Source: Planctobacterium sp965279005 (GTDB lineage: Bacteria > Pseudomonadota > Gammaproteobacteria > Enterobacterales > Alteromonadaceae). From it: a stretch of DNA of 64,000 nt. The notes under the pieces were generated by a model. That model saw nothing but the letters and a program-made list of their open reading frames with translations. It was not told where the DNA came from and searched no databases. The stretch spans positions 124,001-188,000 of the forward strand of contig CBDIHK010000024.1 in the NCBI GenBank assembly GCA_965279005.1, in the 5' to 3' direction. How positions within the stretch are numbered: the first letter of the stretch is position 1; each line of letters begins with the position of its first letter. The translations under genes and the position numbers were made by a program. Positions 32,033-40,992 of the stretch are shown piece after piece.

Positions 32033-33558
32033 TAAAAGCCTACGTAAACATTTTTCCGCCGGAGAGCTTAGCACAAAATGTCTATACCGCCGACCAGGTT
32101 AGGTTGGTAGAACCCAAAGCGGCAGCTATGGCTGGGGTGAGTATGTATAGCTTGATGGAGCTCGCTGGACAGGCCGTAGTAAATGTTATCCGAGACGCAT
32201 TTCCATCGCGGCAGAAGTTATTGGTCTTGGCTGGCCATGGCAACAATGGCGGTGACGCGTACGTGGTGGCCCGCCGAGCCTGTGCCTTAGGCAAGCAGGT
32301 GGTGCTGTGCGAGCTTGGCAAGGTGGACAGGCTAAGCGACGATGCCAGCTGCGCCAGGCAAAAATGGCTGCAATCCGGGGGGCAGGCTGAGGATTTTAAC
32401 CAGCTTGACTTAAACGAATTTGATTTGTGCGTAGATGGCTTACTGGGAACCGGTATCCAGGGTGAAGTCAAAGAGCCCATGGCAAGCATTATTAAACGCA
32501 TCAACCAAAGTGGTTTAGACGTCTTAAGTATTGATATCCCTTCCGGGTTGCACGCAGATACCGGCGCGGTGCAAGGGGCTGCCATCCAAGCTGTGCATAC
32601 CGTGACTTTTGTTGGTATAAAGTCGGGCCTGGTCACCGGGTTGGGTAAGCAACACTGTGGCCAACTGCATTTTGATGACCTAGGCATTGGCCCGGAGTTT
32701 ACCCGCATAGCAGTTCCCGTAGCCAAGATGATTGGCTTTCCGTTGCTCAAGCCGTTGCCAGCAAGGCCACTCGCGGCCCATAAAGGTAGCTTTGGCAAAC
32801 TGCTGTGTATCGGTGGCAACCAGGGCTATCCGGGCGCTATACGGCTGACAGGCGAGGCGGCCCTATACAGTGGTGCTGGTTTGGTGAAGGTGCTTTGCCA
32901 TGAAGATTCCAGGTTGCAGGTTAGCAGCGGCCGCCCAGAGCTCATGGTTGATTGGCGCGAAGAACAGCTGCCTAGCATGCTGAAGTGGTGCGACGCTGTG
33001 GTGGTTGGGCCAGGCCTGGGCAAAGATGCCTGGGCAATGCGGGTGCTAAAGCTCACCTTGGAGGCCTGCCTGCGTTACCACAAGTCACTGGTGATAGACG
33101 CTGATGCAATTAATTTGGTGTCAGAGCAAAGGCGCTTGACCATACCCAAAAATCTCGCGATATTAACGCCGCACCCAGCGGAGGCGGCCCGTTTATTAAA
33201 CCGCACAGCCAATGAGGTGGAGTCAAATCGCTATTTGGCGGCGCGGCAAATTTCCATGCAGTATGATGCGGTCACTTTGTTAAAAGGGGCTGGCAGCGTG
33301 GTCTGCGCCCAAAACAATACATGGGTTTGCCAAGATGGTAACCCTGGTATGGCCAGCCCGGGTATGGGTGATTTGTTGTCGGGAGTTTTGGGAAGCTTGC
33401 TGGCACAAGGCATGAGCAACCGGTTATCCTGCCTGTTTGGTGTTTGCTTGCACAGCCATGCGGGCGATAGGGCCAGCCAAATGGTGGGGCAAAGGGGCTT
33501 GTTAGCCAGCGATTTATTGCCTGAAATAAGGCGCTTAGTGAACAACAATTGTGAGTAG
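32026..33558 (+). CDS. nnr: bifunctional NAD(P)H-hydrate epimerase / ADP-dependent dehydratase
   Basis: 510 residues. The N-terminal YjeF_N epimerase domain (about 20-220) contains VLAGHGNNGGDAYVVARRA and DGLLGTGIQGEV. The C-terminal ribokinase-like dehydratase domain (about 235-500) contains HKGSFGKLLCIGGNQGYPGAIRLTGEAAL, the ATP/ADP loop and GNPGMASPGMGDLLSGVLG with the catalytic Asp. The protein repairs hydrated NAD(P)H. It is first gene of the long run to purA. The start overlaps queG on the other strand. Confidence 0.95.
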   Translation: MTLKAYVNIFPPESLAQNVYTADQVRLVEPKAAAMAGVSMYSLMELAGQAVVNVIRDAFPSRQKLLVLAGHGNNGGDAYVVARRACALGKQVVLCELGKVDRLSDDASCARQKWLQSGGQAEDFNQLDLNEFDLCVDGLLGTGIQGEVKEPMASIIKRINQSGLDVLSIDIPSGLHADTGAVQGAAIQAVHTVTFVGIKSGLVTGLGKQHCGQLHFDDLGIGPEFTRIAVPVAKMIGFPLLKPLPARPLAAHKGSFGKLLCIGGNQGYPGAIRLTGEAALYSGAGLVKVLCHEDSRLQVSSGRPELMVDWREEQLPSMLKWCDAVVVGPGLGKDAWAMRVLKLTLEACLRYHKSLVIDADAINLVSEQRRLTIPKNLAILTPHPAEAARLLNRTANEVESNRYLAARQISMQYDAVTLLKGAGSVVCAQNNTWVCQDGNPGMASPGMGDLLSGVLGSLLAQGMSNRLSCLFGVCLHSHAGDRASQMVGQRGLLASDLLPEIRRLVNNNCE

Positions 33559-34039
33559 TACAAGTAGATACAAAATGCAGATAGAAAAGTATTGCGTGAC
33601 AGAGCAGGATACTGAAAACTTTGCGGCATCACTGGCCTTGGCGTGCAAAACAAGCGGGAAAACCTGGGGCATTCATTTAGTCGGAGAACTTGGCGCCGGT
33701 AAAACCTGTTTTTCCCGTGGCTTTATATGGGCATTAGGGCATACAGGTTCAGTTAAGAGTCCGACTTATACCTTGGTGGAGCCCTATGACATTGGCGAAT
33801 GGCGCTTATTCCACTTTGATTTGTACCGGCTGGCCGATCCGGAAGAACTCGAATTTATGGGCTTTAGGGATTATTTGGATCAACAGGTCATTAATTTGAT
33901 TGAATGGCCCAGCAAAGGTGAGGGCTCACTACCATCCCCCGACCTGAAAATAAATATTGAGTTTGCGGAACCAGGGCGTAATATAAAGGTCGAAGCGTTA
34001 ACTGGGCAAGCGCAGGACCTGCTAGAAAAACTAAAATAA
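33551..34039 (+). CDS. tsaE: tRNA threonylcarbamoyladenosine biosynthesis ATPase TsaE
   Basis: About 160 residues. Walker A is VGELGAGKTCFSRG, and GSVKSPTYTLVEPY and WRLFHFDLYRLADPEELEFMG are the switch and Walker B regions specific to TsaE. It works with TsaB and TsaD to place t6A37 on tRNA. The GTG start overlaps the end of nnr; ATG 33575 is the alternative start and would remove eight residues. Neither has a strong ribosome site, consistent with translational coupling. Confidence 0.93.
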   Translation: MSSTSRYKMQIEKYCVTEQDTENFAASLALACKTSGKTWGIHLVGELGAGKTCFSRGFIWALGHTGSVKSPTYTLVEPYDIGEWRLFHFDLYRLADPEELEFMGFRDYLDQQVINLIEWPSKGEGSLPSPDLKINIEFAEPGRNIKVEALTGQAQDLLEKLK

Positions 34040-34048
34040 CAGGTACCA

Positions 34049-35389
34049 ATGAAAAAAATTGGGTTTAGGCTGACAATCTTGTTGTGTGTGGGCTGGCTCT
34101 TTTCTGGGGCGGCCTCGGCCTCTGCGTCCTCAAAACCCAATGAAGTCAATAGTGTCCGTATTTGGCCTTCCCCTAATAACACCCGGGTAGTTTTCGATTT
34201 AGCGAAATCTCCCGAATTTACTTATTTCACCCTAAAAAATCCTGAGCGCTTGGTAATTGATTTACAAAACACCGAAGGTAAAACGGACTTTAGCCAATAT
34301 CAAAACAACAGCAAAATTGTTAAACGCATTCGGCATAGTACGCCCAAAAACACAAACGCTGCACGCATTGTGCTGGAGCTGAACGAATCTGTTAAACCAC
34401 AGGTATTTTCATTGGTACCCACCCCACCTTATGGCAACCGTTTGGTGGTTGACTTGGCAAGCAAGAGCGCACAACGCTACCAAGCGGTGGAGCCAAGCCA
34501 CTACTCGCGGGATCGCGACATTGTTATTGCTATTGATGCCGGGCACGGTGGTGAGGATCCAGGGTCAATTGGTCCATCGGGTACTTTCGAAAAGAATGTG
34601 GTGCTCAGGGTTGCCCGCAAGCTCGCCAACTTAGTCAATAAAGAGCCGGGTATGAGGGCGGAAATGATCCGCACTGGCGACTACTTTATTGGATTAAACA
34701 GGCGGCCTGAGATAGCGCGTGAGAAAAAAGCGGATTTTTTTGTCTCTATCCACGCAGATGCTTTTACCTCGCCCCAACCCAATGGTGCTTCAGTCTGGGT
34801 GTTATCCACTGGGCGTGCCAGCACAGAACTTGGCCGCTGGATGGAAAGTACGGAAAAACATTCTGAGCTATTGGGCGGTGCGGCAGAAGTCATCCAGGAC
34901 ACAGCTAATGAACGCTATCTAACCCAAGCATTGTTAGACATGTCGATGGATCACTCCATTGCCACTAGCTACGACATCAGCCGGGAAATATTGGGTGAAT
35001 TGAAAAGCATGACCCGGTTGCACAAAAAGCGTCCACAGGCGGCCAGCTTGGCGGTGTTGACCTCTCCCGATATCCCTTCGGTAATGGTAGAAACCGGCTT
35101 TATCTCCAATCCCCGGGAAGAGAAAAACCTAAACTGGAGCAAGCACCAGTCACGGCTGGCAGATGCTATCTTTGCCGGGATCAAGCGCCACTTTAAAGAG
35201 AACCCGCCTGATGGCACCTTGTGGGCTGACAACCGTCCCAAAAACCGCACCCACAGGGTAGAGAGGGGGGACTCCCTTTCTGAACTTGCACAACGCTATA
35301 ATGTGACTGTTGTGAATTTAAAACGAGCCAATAACCTTAGTTCAGACTTGGTGCGGATTGGCCAAGTGTTGAACATCCCGCAAAGCTAG
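34049..35389 (+). CDS. N-acetylmuramoyl-L-alanine amidase (AmiB/AmiC type) with LysM
   Basis: 446 residues. A signal peptide of about 25 residues leads to an AMIN domain (about 33-135; peptidoglycan or divisome targeting), the zinc amidase_3 domain (about 157-375) and a C-terminal LysM (about 400-444; RVERGDSLSELAQRYNV). Zinc ligands are in IDAGHGGEDPG, the Glu of TFEKN and FVSIHADAF, with the catalytic Glu in MVETGFISN. It splits daughter-cell wall in the periplasm after activation by EnvC/NlpD-type factors. The LysM tail matches the AmiB of the same operon in E. coli. Confidence 0.95.
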   Translation: MKKIGFRLTILLCVGWLFSGAASASASSKPNEVNSVRIWPSPNNTRVVFDLAKSPEFTYFTLKNPERLVIDLQNTEGKTDFSQYQNNSKIVKRIRHSTPKNTNAARIVLELNESVKPQVFSLVPTPPYGNRLVVDLASKSAQRYQAVEPSHYSRDRDIVIAIDAGHGGEDPGSIGPSGTFEKNVVLRVARKLANLVNKEPGMRAEMIRTGDYFIGLNRRPEIAREKKADFFVSIHADAFTSPQPNGASVWVLSTGRASTELGRWMESTEKHSELLGGAAEVIQDTANERYLTQALLDMSMDHSIATSYDISREILGELKSMTRLHKKRPQAASLAVLTSPDIPSVMVETGFISNPREEKNLNWSKHQSRLADAIFAGIKRHFKENPPDGTLWADNRPKNRTHRVERGDSLSELAQRYNVTVVNLKRANNLSSDLVRIGQVLNIPQS

Positions 35390-35408
35390 CCGCAATAACG
35401 GAGAAACT

Positions 35409-37175
35409 GTGCCTATTAGAGTGTTACCTGCGCGATTGGCAAACCAAATCGCAGCAGGTGAGGTGGTGGAACGTCCTGCATCGATTGTTAAAGAATTAGT
35501 CGAAAACAGCCTCGATGCTGGTGCCACTAGTATTGACGTGGATATAAGCCAAGGCGGCGCCAAAGCCATAGTGATCAAAGATAATGGCAGTGGTATTGCC
35601 AAAGATGAATTGACCCTTGCCTTAAGCCGCCATGCCACTAGTAAAATTAGTTGTTTAGATGATTTAGAACAGATCGCGAGCCTGGGCTTTCGCGGTGAAG
35701 CGTTGGCCAGTATTGCGTCGGTGTCCCGCCTTACCCTGCAATCCATGCCTGCAGGCCAAGAACAAGGCTGGCAGGCACACGCTGAGGGTCGGGATATGCA
35801 GGTGGAACTGTCGCCGGTCGCCCACCCGGTGGGTGCCACGGTGCAGGTCTGTGATTTGTTTTACAACACACCCGCTAGGCGTAAGTTTTTGCGTTCTGAA
35901 AAAACCGAATTCCAGCATATTGACGAGCTGATTAAACGCATTGCGCTGTGCCGCCAAGACGTGCAGTTCAGGTTGCGCCACAATGGCAAAGTGGTCAGGC
36001 ACTTTCCGAGGCTACGGGGTGAAGGTAAACACTTGAAACGGGTCTCGGCGGTTTGCGGTAAGGCGTTTGCCGACCAGTGCCTATTTATAGAAAGTAGTTT
36101 GCAGGACTACCGATTGTCTGGCTGGATTGGCGGCCCGGGTTTTTTTCGCAACCAAAACGATCTGCAATACGCCTATGTCAATGGCCGTATGATGCGGGAT
36201 AAACTGTTAAACCACGCTATTCGCGAGGCATTTGAGGGGCTGATCCCTGCTGAGGGCTTCCCCGCGTATGTCCTGTTTTTTAGCTGCGATCCCATTAATG
36301 TTGACGTTAACGTGCACCCAGCAAAACACGAAGTGCGTTTCCAACAAGCCAGGCAAGTACATGATTTTGTCTATGCAAGCGTGCACGAAGCCTTGCAACA
36401 GCAAATGCAAGTAACTTGCGTTGCCGAGGAACCCAGCGCAGCCAGCGAATATTTGCCTGCAACAAGCCAGGCAGTGACATCGCCACCAGTTAACCATGAT
36501 TACATAACACCACTTAGGCCAAGCAGCCCAGTATCCGCCCCTGCTCCCAGTGCCGGTGCTAGCTATAGGCAGGCAACCAGTAGGACTGCCCCGCAAAGTG
36601 CACATCAATTTGCGCAGGCTGCAAACAATTATCAAGCGTTAATGACACCTGCCGAAACCGCACAGGATCAGAATGCGATGGTATTCGATGGGCAAGGTGT
36701 ATTGCTGGATCAGGGCGGCAACTATTGGTGGCTGCCTAAAAACCCAATGCTGCGGGCTTGGCTGGAGTCGGAATTGACATTGGAAGGAATCAGCCAACCT
36801 TTGCTGCTACCGGTTGCCATTAGCAATGCTGATCCTTTGCCGGCAGCCATTGTGGAAGAGCTTGCTGGCATGGGCCTAGTACTACAAGCCCGCAACGGCA
36901 AGCTAGTAGTTAAAGCGGTCCCCCCCGGATTGCGTTGGCTCAATTGGGGCGATGTGTTAAGTAGTTTTTGCCAAAATATTTCATCACTTGGAACAGCTAC
37001 CAAAACACAACTTATTGCGGCAATGGCTGATGCTGGTGATTTTTCCAAGCTTGCTACGGTGACACTATGGCAACATTGGCAAGCGACATACGGGGAAGCG
37101 TTGCAAAACCGGCTACAACTAGAAGCCATCGCTATCGACCCGGTAAAGTTAATCGAGCACATTGAGAGACAATGA
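35409..37175 (+). CDS. mutL: DNA mismatch repair protein MutL
   Basis: 588 residues. The N-terminal GHKL ATPase has IAAGEVVERPASIVKELVEN, DNGSGI and GFRGEALASIASVS. A Pro/Ser/Ala-rich linker spans about 345-410 and a dimerisation domain follows. The endonuclease motif DQHAxxERxxYE of most bacterial MutL proteins is absent, which fits lineages that use MutH and Dam for strand discrimination. GTG start with GGAG six bases upstream. The stop overlaps miaA (ATGA). Confidence 0.95.
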   Translation: MPIRVLPARLANQIAAGEVVERPASIVKELVENSLDAGATSIDVDISQGGAKAIVIKDNGSGIAKDELTLALSRHATSKISCLDDLEQIASLGFRGEALASIASVSRLTLQSMPAGQEQGWQAHAEGRDMQVELSPVAHPVGATVQVCDLFYNTPARRKFLRSEKTEFQHIDELIKRIALCRQDVQFRLRHNGKVVRHFPRLRGEGKHLKRVSAVCGKAFADQCLFIESSLQDYRLSGWIGGPGFFRNQNDLQYAYVNGRMMRDKLLNHAIREAFEGLIPAEGFPAYVLFFSCDPINVDVNVHPAKHEVRFQQARQVHDFVYASVHEALQQQMQVTCVAEEPSAASEYLPATSQAVTSPPVNHDYITPLRPSSPVSAPAPSAGASYRQATSRTAPQSAHQFAQAANNYQALMTPAETAQDQNAMVFDGQGVLLDQGGNYWWLPKNPMLRAWLESELTLEGISQPLLLPVAISNADPLPAAIVEELAGMGLVLQARNGKLVVKAVPPGLRWLNWGDVLSSFCQNISSLGTATKTQLIAAMADAGDFSKLATVTLWQHWQATYGEALQNRLQLEAIAIDPVKLIEHIERQ

Positions 37176-38128
37176 CAGGACTTGCTAAGCAGACAGGCAA
37201 ACCATTGCCGCCAGCCATATTCCTTATGGGACCTACTGCGTCAGGGAAAACCGATTTAGCGATGCAACTGACAGCGGTGATGCCGTGCGAGATCATAAGT
37301 GTTGACTCGGCAATGGTCTATCGGGATATGGATATTGGCACGGCGAAGCCCACACCAGAAGAACTGCAACAGGCGCCACATCGCCTAATAGATTTTTTGG
37401 ATCCGGCACAGAGCTATTCGGTCGCACAGTTCAGAAAAGATGCCCTCAGGGAAATGGCAGACATTACCGCGGCTGGCAAGTTACCACTACTCGTGGGGGG
37501 GACCATGATGTATTTTAATGCTTTGTTGCAGGGGCTTTCTAACCTGCCTGAATCGTGCGCTGAAGTAAGGGCTGGCATAGAGCAGCAGGCCACAGAACTT
37601 GGCTGGGATCATTTGCACCAAGAGCTGGCGGATGTTGATCCAGTATCGGCACAGCGTATCCACCCCAATGATCCACAGAGGTTGACTAGGGCGCTGGAGG
37701 TGTACCGGTTGAGCGGCAAAACCATGACCGAACTAACAGCTCAGCGCAGTGACACAATCCCCTATCAATTGCACCAATTCGCTATTGCACCAGATGACCG
37801 TGCTGTGCTGCACCAACGCATAGAAACCCGCTTCGACCAAATGCTGCAGCAGGGTTTTGAACTAGAAGTGGCGAAGTTGCGTAACAGGGGAGACCTGCAT
37901 TTGGATCTGCCGTCTATTCGCTGTGTTGGCTACCGACAAATGTGGCAATATCTGGCAGGTGATTTAGACTATGAAGAGATGCGCTATCGGGGCATTGTCG
38001 CAACCCGGCAATTGGCCAAACGCCAATTAACCTGGCTGAGGGGCTGGCCAGATGTGCATTGGTTGGACACTTTTGGTAAAAACAATTTGGATAAAATCAA
38101 AAGTATATTGAAGACTTATAAGCAATAA
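37172..38128 (+). CDS. miaA: tRNA dimethylallyltransferase MiaA
   Basis: 318 residues. Walker A is MGPTASGKTDLAMQL, IISVDSAMVYRDMDIGTAKPT is the DSxQxY-type substrate region, and IRCVGYRQMWQYL with RQLAKRQLTWLRGW is the C-terminal tRNA-binding part. It adds an isopentenyl group to A37 of tRNAs that read U-starting codons. It overlaps mutL by 4 bp (ATGA) and precedes hfq, as in E. coli. Confidence 0.96.
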   Translation: MTGLAKQTGKPLPPAIFLMGPTASGKTDLAMQLTAVMPCEIISVDSAMVYRDMDIGTAKPTPEELQQAPHRLIDFLDPAQSYSVAQFRKDALREMADITAAGKLPLLVGGTMMYFNALLQGLSNLPESCAEVRAGIEQQATELGWDHLHQELADVDPVSAQRIHPNDPQRLTRALEVYRLSGKTMTELTAQRSDTIPYQLHQFAIAPDDRAVLHQRIETRFDQMLQQGFELEVAKLRNRGDLHLDLPSIRCVGYRQMWQYLAGDLDYEEMRYRGIVATRQLAKRQLTWLRGWPDVHWLDTFGKNNLDKIKSILKTYKQ

Positions 38129-38137
38129 GTCGATAGT

Positions 38138-38164
38138 CTATACAGTATAGGTAAATCCTGTATA
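38138..38164 (+). promoter_or_regulatory. hfq promoter region with palindromes
   Basis: A 13-bp palindrome CTATACAGTATAG (38138-38150) is followed by CTGTATACT, which contains a good -10 (TATACT) and also pairs with the first site (TATACAG at 38139-38145 with CTGTATA at 38158-38164). It lies about 80-105 bp before the hfq ATG. The promoter role is an inference; no -35 is obvious. Confidence 0.4.
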
Positions 38165-38243
38165 CTAGCGTTTACTGCTAAGAGGAAATCCCTCCTGGGT
38201 AAACACAATAAGAACGATAAGAGAAGAATAACAAGAGGCTCAC

Positions 38244-38498
38244 ATGGCTAAGGGACAATCATTACAAGACCCGTTTTTGAATGCTTTGCGCAGAGAACGT
38301 GTTCCCGTGTCAATTTATCTCGTGAACGGGATTAAACTCCAGGGTCAAATCGAATCATTTGACCAGTTCGTTATTTTGTTGAAAAACACTGTAAGCCAGA
38401 TGGTTTACAAGCACGCTATATCAACAGTCGTGCCTGCTCGCGCAATCCCAATGCTTGCGAATGATCCGTCAGACGGGGATAATGATTCGTCAGACTAA
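38244..38498 (+). CDS. hfq: RNA chaperone Hfq
   Basis: 84 residues. The Sm1 motif (LNALRRERVPVSIYLVNGIKLQGQIESFDQFVILL) and Sm2 (MVYKHAISTVVPAR) are intact, followed by a short acidic tail of about 16 residues, shorter than the E. coli tail. It forms hexamers that anneal small RNAs with mRNAs. It has its own upstream region and precedes hflX. Confidence 0.98.
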   Translation: MAKGQSLQDPFLNALRRERVPVSIYLVNGIKLQGQIESFDQFVILLKNTVSQMVYKHAISTVVPARAIPMLANDPSDGDNDSSD

Positions 38499-38516
38499 CT
38501 AACCAAGGAGAAATGC

Positions 38517-39815
38517 TTGTTTGACCGTTATGAAGCAGGTGAACAGGCTGTTCTCGTCCATATAAATTTCGCAGAAGAAAATAGCAAAGAAGACTTGCAA
38601 GAATTGCAAATGCTGGTTTCTTCTGCGGGTGTAAACGCCGTGGACATTGTCACCGGTTCCCGGCAGGCACCCAGTGCCAAGTACTTTGTCGGCTCAGGAA
38701 AAGCAGAAGAAATCGCCAATTCTGTAACAACCTATGGCGCAGATGTGGTTATCTTTAACCATGGCCTAACTCCCTCACAAGAACGCAACCTTGAAAAACT
38801 GTGCAAATGCCGGGTTTTGGATCGCACCAGTTTAATCTTGGATATATTCGCACAGCGGGCCCGTACCCACGAAGGTAAACTACAGGTTGAATTGGCACAG
38901 CTAAAGCATCTATCCACGCGCCTGGTACGTGGCTGGACCCATTTGGAGCGGCAAAAAGGTGGCATTGGCTTACGTGGCCCGGGTGAAACCCAGCTGGAAA
39001 CAGACCGCCGGCTATTGCGGGATAGAATCAAAGCCATCCTCAGGCGATTGGAAAAGGTACAGACACAACGGGAGCAAGGCCGGCGCTCGCGAAACCGTGC
39101 TGAGTTACCTACGGTGTCTTTAGTTGGTTACACCAATGCGGGCAAATCGACGTTGTTCAATACTGTTACCCAAGCCGGTGTTTACGCCGCTGACCAACTT
39201 TTCGCGACACTGGATCCCACTTTGCGAAAAATTCAGTTACAAGATGTCGGTTCGGCCATACTCGCTGACACGGTAGGATTCATCAGGCACTTGCCCCATG
39301 ATTTGGTCGCGGCGTTCAAAGCGACGCTGCAAGAAACCCAAGAAGCAGATTTGCTCCTGCATGTCGTTGATTTTTCTGATGAAAGGTTCCGGGAAAACAT
39401 TGACCAAGTGAATGAAGTGCTCGATGAAATTGAATCTGGCGACATTCCACAGTTGATTGTGTGCAATAAAATTGACCGGCTTGACGGAGTCTCTCCGCGC
39501 ATTGATCGGAATGAGGATGGCAAGCCTATAAGGGTATGGCTATCGGCTCAGCAAGGGCAAGGTATTGATTTATTGAGAAATGCCCTCACTGAGTGCTTAG
39601 CAGATAAAATGGTGCAGTACCAATTACGGGTACCGCCCGCACAAGGCAAATTGCGTGGCAAGCTATTCAACTTAAATTGCATAGCATCAGAGCGTTATGC
39701 TGATGACGGGGATTGGCTGGTGGATGTGCGAATGCCCTCTAAGGACTGGCACCGGCTAGTTAAGAATTACGACGCCGATATTACTAAACTGGTAGTAACG
39801 GCACCAAAGAATTAA
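38517..39815 (+). CDS. hflX: ribosome-associated GTPase HflX
   Basis: 432 residues. The N-terminal HflX domain (FDRYEAGEQAVLVHINF) and the GTP-binding motif GGIGLRGPGETQLETDRRLLR precede the G domain with VGYTNAGKSTLFN, DTVGFIRHLP and VCNKIDRLD. It splits ribosomes under heat stress. The start is the TTG at 38517 with AGGAG six bases upstream. An ATG four bases earlier is in another frame and opens only a three-codon frame (ATG CTT GTT TGA) that overlaps the start. Confidence 0.95.
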   Translation: MFDRYEAGEQAVLVHINFAEENSKEDLQELQMLVSSAGVNAVDIVTGSRQAPSAKYFVGSGKAEEIANSVTTYGADVVIFNHGLTPSQERNLEKLCKCRVLDRTSLILDIFAQRARTHEGKLQVELAQLKHLSTRLVRGWTHLERQKGGIGLRGPGETQLETDRRLLRDRIKAILRRLEKVQTQREQGRRSRNRAELPTVSLVGYTNAGKSTLFNTVTQAGVYAADQLFATLDPTLRKIQLQDVGSAILADTVGFIRHLPHDLVAAFKATLQETQEADLLLHVVDFSDERFRENIDQVNEVLDEIESGDIPQLIVCNKIDRLDGVSPRIDRNEDGKPIRVWLSAQQGQGIDLLRNALTECLADKMVQYQLRVPPAQGKLRGKLFNLNCIASERYADDGDWLVDVRMPSKDWHRLVKNYDADITKLVVTAPKN

Positions 39816-39834
39816 TTTTTTAACGGAGAAAGAC

Positions 39835-40989
39835 ATGGCCTGGAATGAGCCGGGTGGCAATAATAATGACCCCTGGAAAAACCGGAAAAATAATGACCAA
39901 GGTCCACCTGACCTAGACGATATTTTTAGGAATATCTTCAAGAAGTTTGGTGGCAAGGGCAACGGCGGTGGCGGCAGCTCTTTTGGTGGCGGCCTAAGCG
40001 GCATGGCCATTGGTATTTTTATCGGGTTGCTACTTGCGGTATGGGTTTTCAGTGGCTTCTACACTATCAAAGAAGCTGAGCGTGGCGTCGTACTTAGGTT
40101 TGGAGAATTCCATACCACGGTAGAGCCAGGCTTGAAATGGAAACCAACCTTTATTGATGAGGTGTACCCAGTAGACGTACAAACTATCCGCTTCTTGCCT
40201 GCATCAGGTGATATGCTCACCGAGGACGAAAACGTCGTCCGGGTCGAGATGGAAGTGCAGTACCGGGTCATTGAACCTTACCAATACACCTTCGCCGTGA
40301 CCAATCCAGATGAAAGCCTGCGCCAAGCGCTTGACGCTGCGCTGCGCTATGTGGTGGGCCATTCAATTATGGATGACGTCCTGACTAGTGGCCGTGAAGT
40401 TGTACGCCAGTGGGTAAGGCAAGAGCTGGAAGATATTATTAGCCCGTATTCTATGGGGATCAGCGTCACTGACGTTAACTTCAAAGACGCACGCCCCCCT
40501 GAAGAAGTAAAAGCTGCGTTCGACGACGCAATTGCTGCCCAAGAGGATGAACAGCGTTTTATCCGTGAAGCTGAAGCTTATGCCCGTGAAATTGAACCGA
40601 GGGCACGTGGCCAGGTTAGGCGGATGGAAGAAGACGCGCTGGCCTATAAAGAACGTGTGATCCTGGAATCCCAGGGTGAAGTCGCCCGTTTTGAAGAACT
40701 TTTGCCGCAATACACCGCTGCACCGGAAGTGACCCGCCAGCGTTTGTATTTGGAAACGATGGAGCAGGTGTATAGCAATACCAGTAAAATCATGGTGGAC
40801 ACTGAAGGTGGCGGCAATATGATGTACCTGCCTTTGGACAAAATTATGGAGCGTCAGCAAAATACGCCAATAAACCCCAATTCACGCAATACCATAGAAG
40901 GCTTGCGTAATGCGCCAACCAACACCACTAACACGCCTGCGCAAAGCCCTGTGCGCAGTGATCGTTTCCGCAGTAACGGGAGGGACTAA
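39835..40989 (+). CDS. hflK: FtsH protease modulator HflK
   Basis: 384 residues. A Gly/Asn-rich cytoplasmic N-terminus (about 1-55) leads to one membrane helix (MAIGIFIGLLLAVWVFSGFYTI) and a periplasmic SPFH/band 7 domain with a helical region, then a Gln/Asn/Thr-rich tail. HflK and HflC form a large cage around FtsH in the inner membrane and regulate its proteolysis. GGAG lies upstream of the ATG; 3 bp separate it from hflC. Confidence 0.95.
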   Translation: MAWNEPGGNNNDPWKNRKNNDQGPPDLDDIFRNIFKKFGGKGNGGGGSSFGGGLSGMAIGIFIGLLLAVWVFSGFYTIKEAERGVVLRFGEFHTTVEPGLKWKPTFIDEVYPVDVQTIRFLPASGDMLTEDENVVRVEMEVQYRVIEPYQYTFAVTNPDESLRQALDAALRYVVGHSIMDDVLTSGREVVRQWVRQELEDIISPYSMGISVTDVNFKDARPPEEVKAAFDDAIAAQEDEQRFIREAEAYAREIEPRARGQVRRMEEDALAYKERVILESQGEVARFEELLPQYTAAPEVTRQRLYLETMEQVYSNTSKIMVDTEGGGNMMYLPLDKIMERQQNTPINPNSRNTIEGLRNAPTNTTNTPAQSPVRSDRFRSNGRD

Positions 40990-40992
40990 GCC

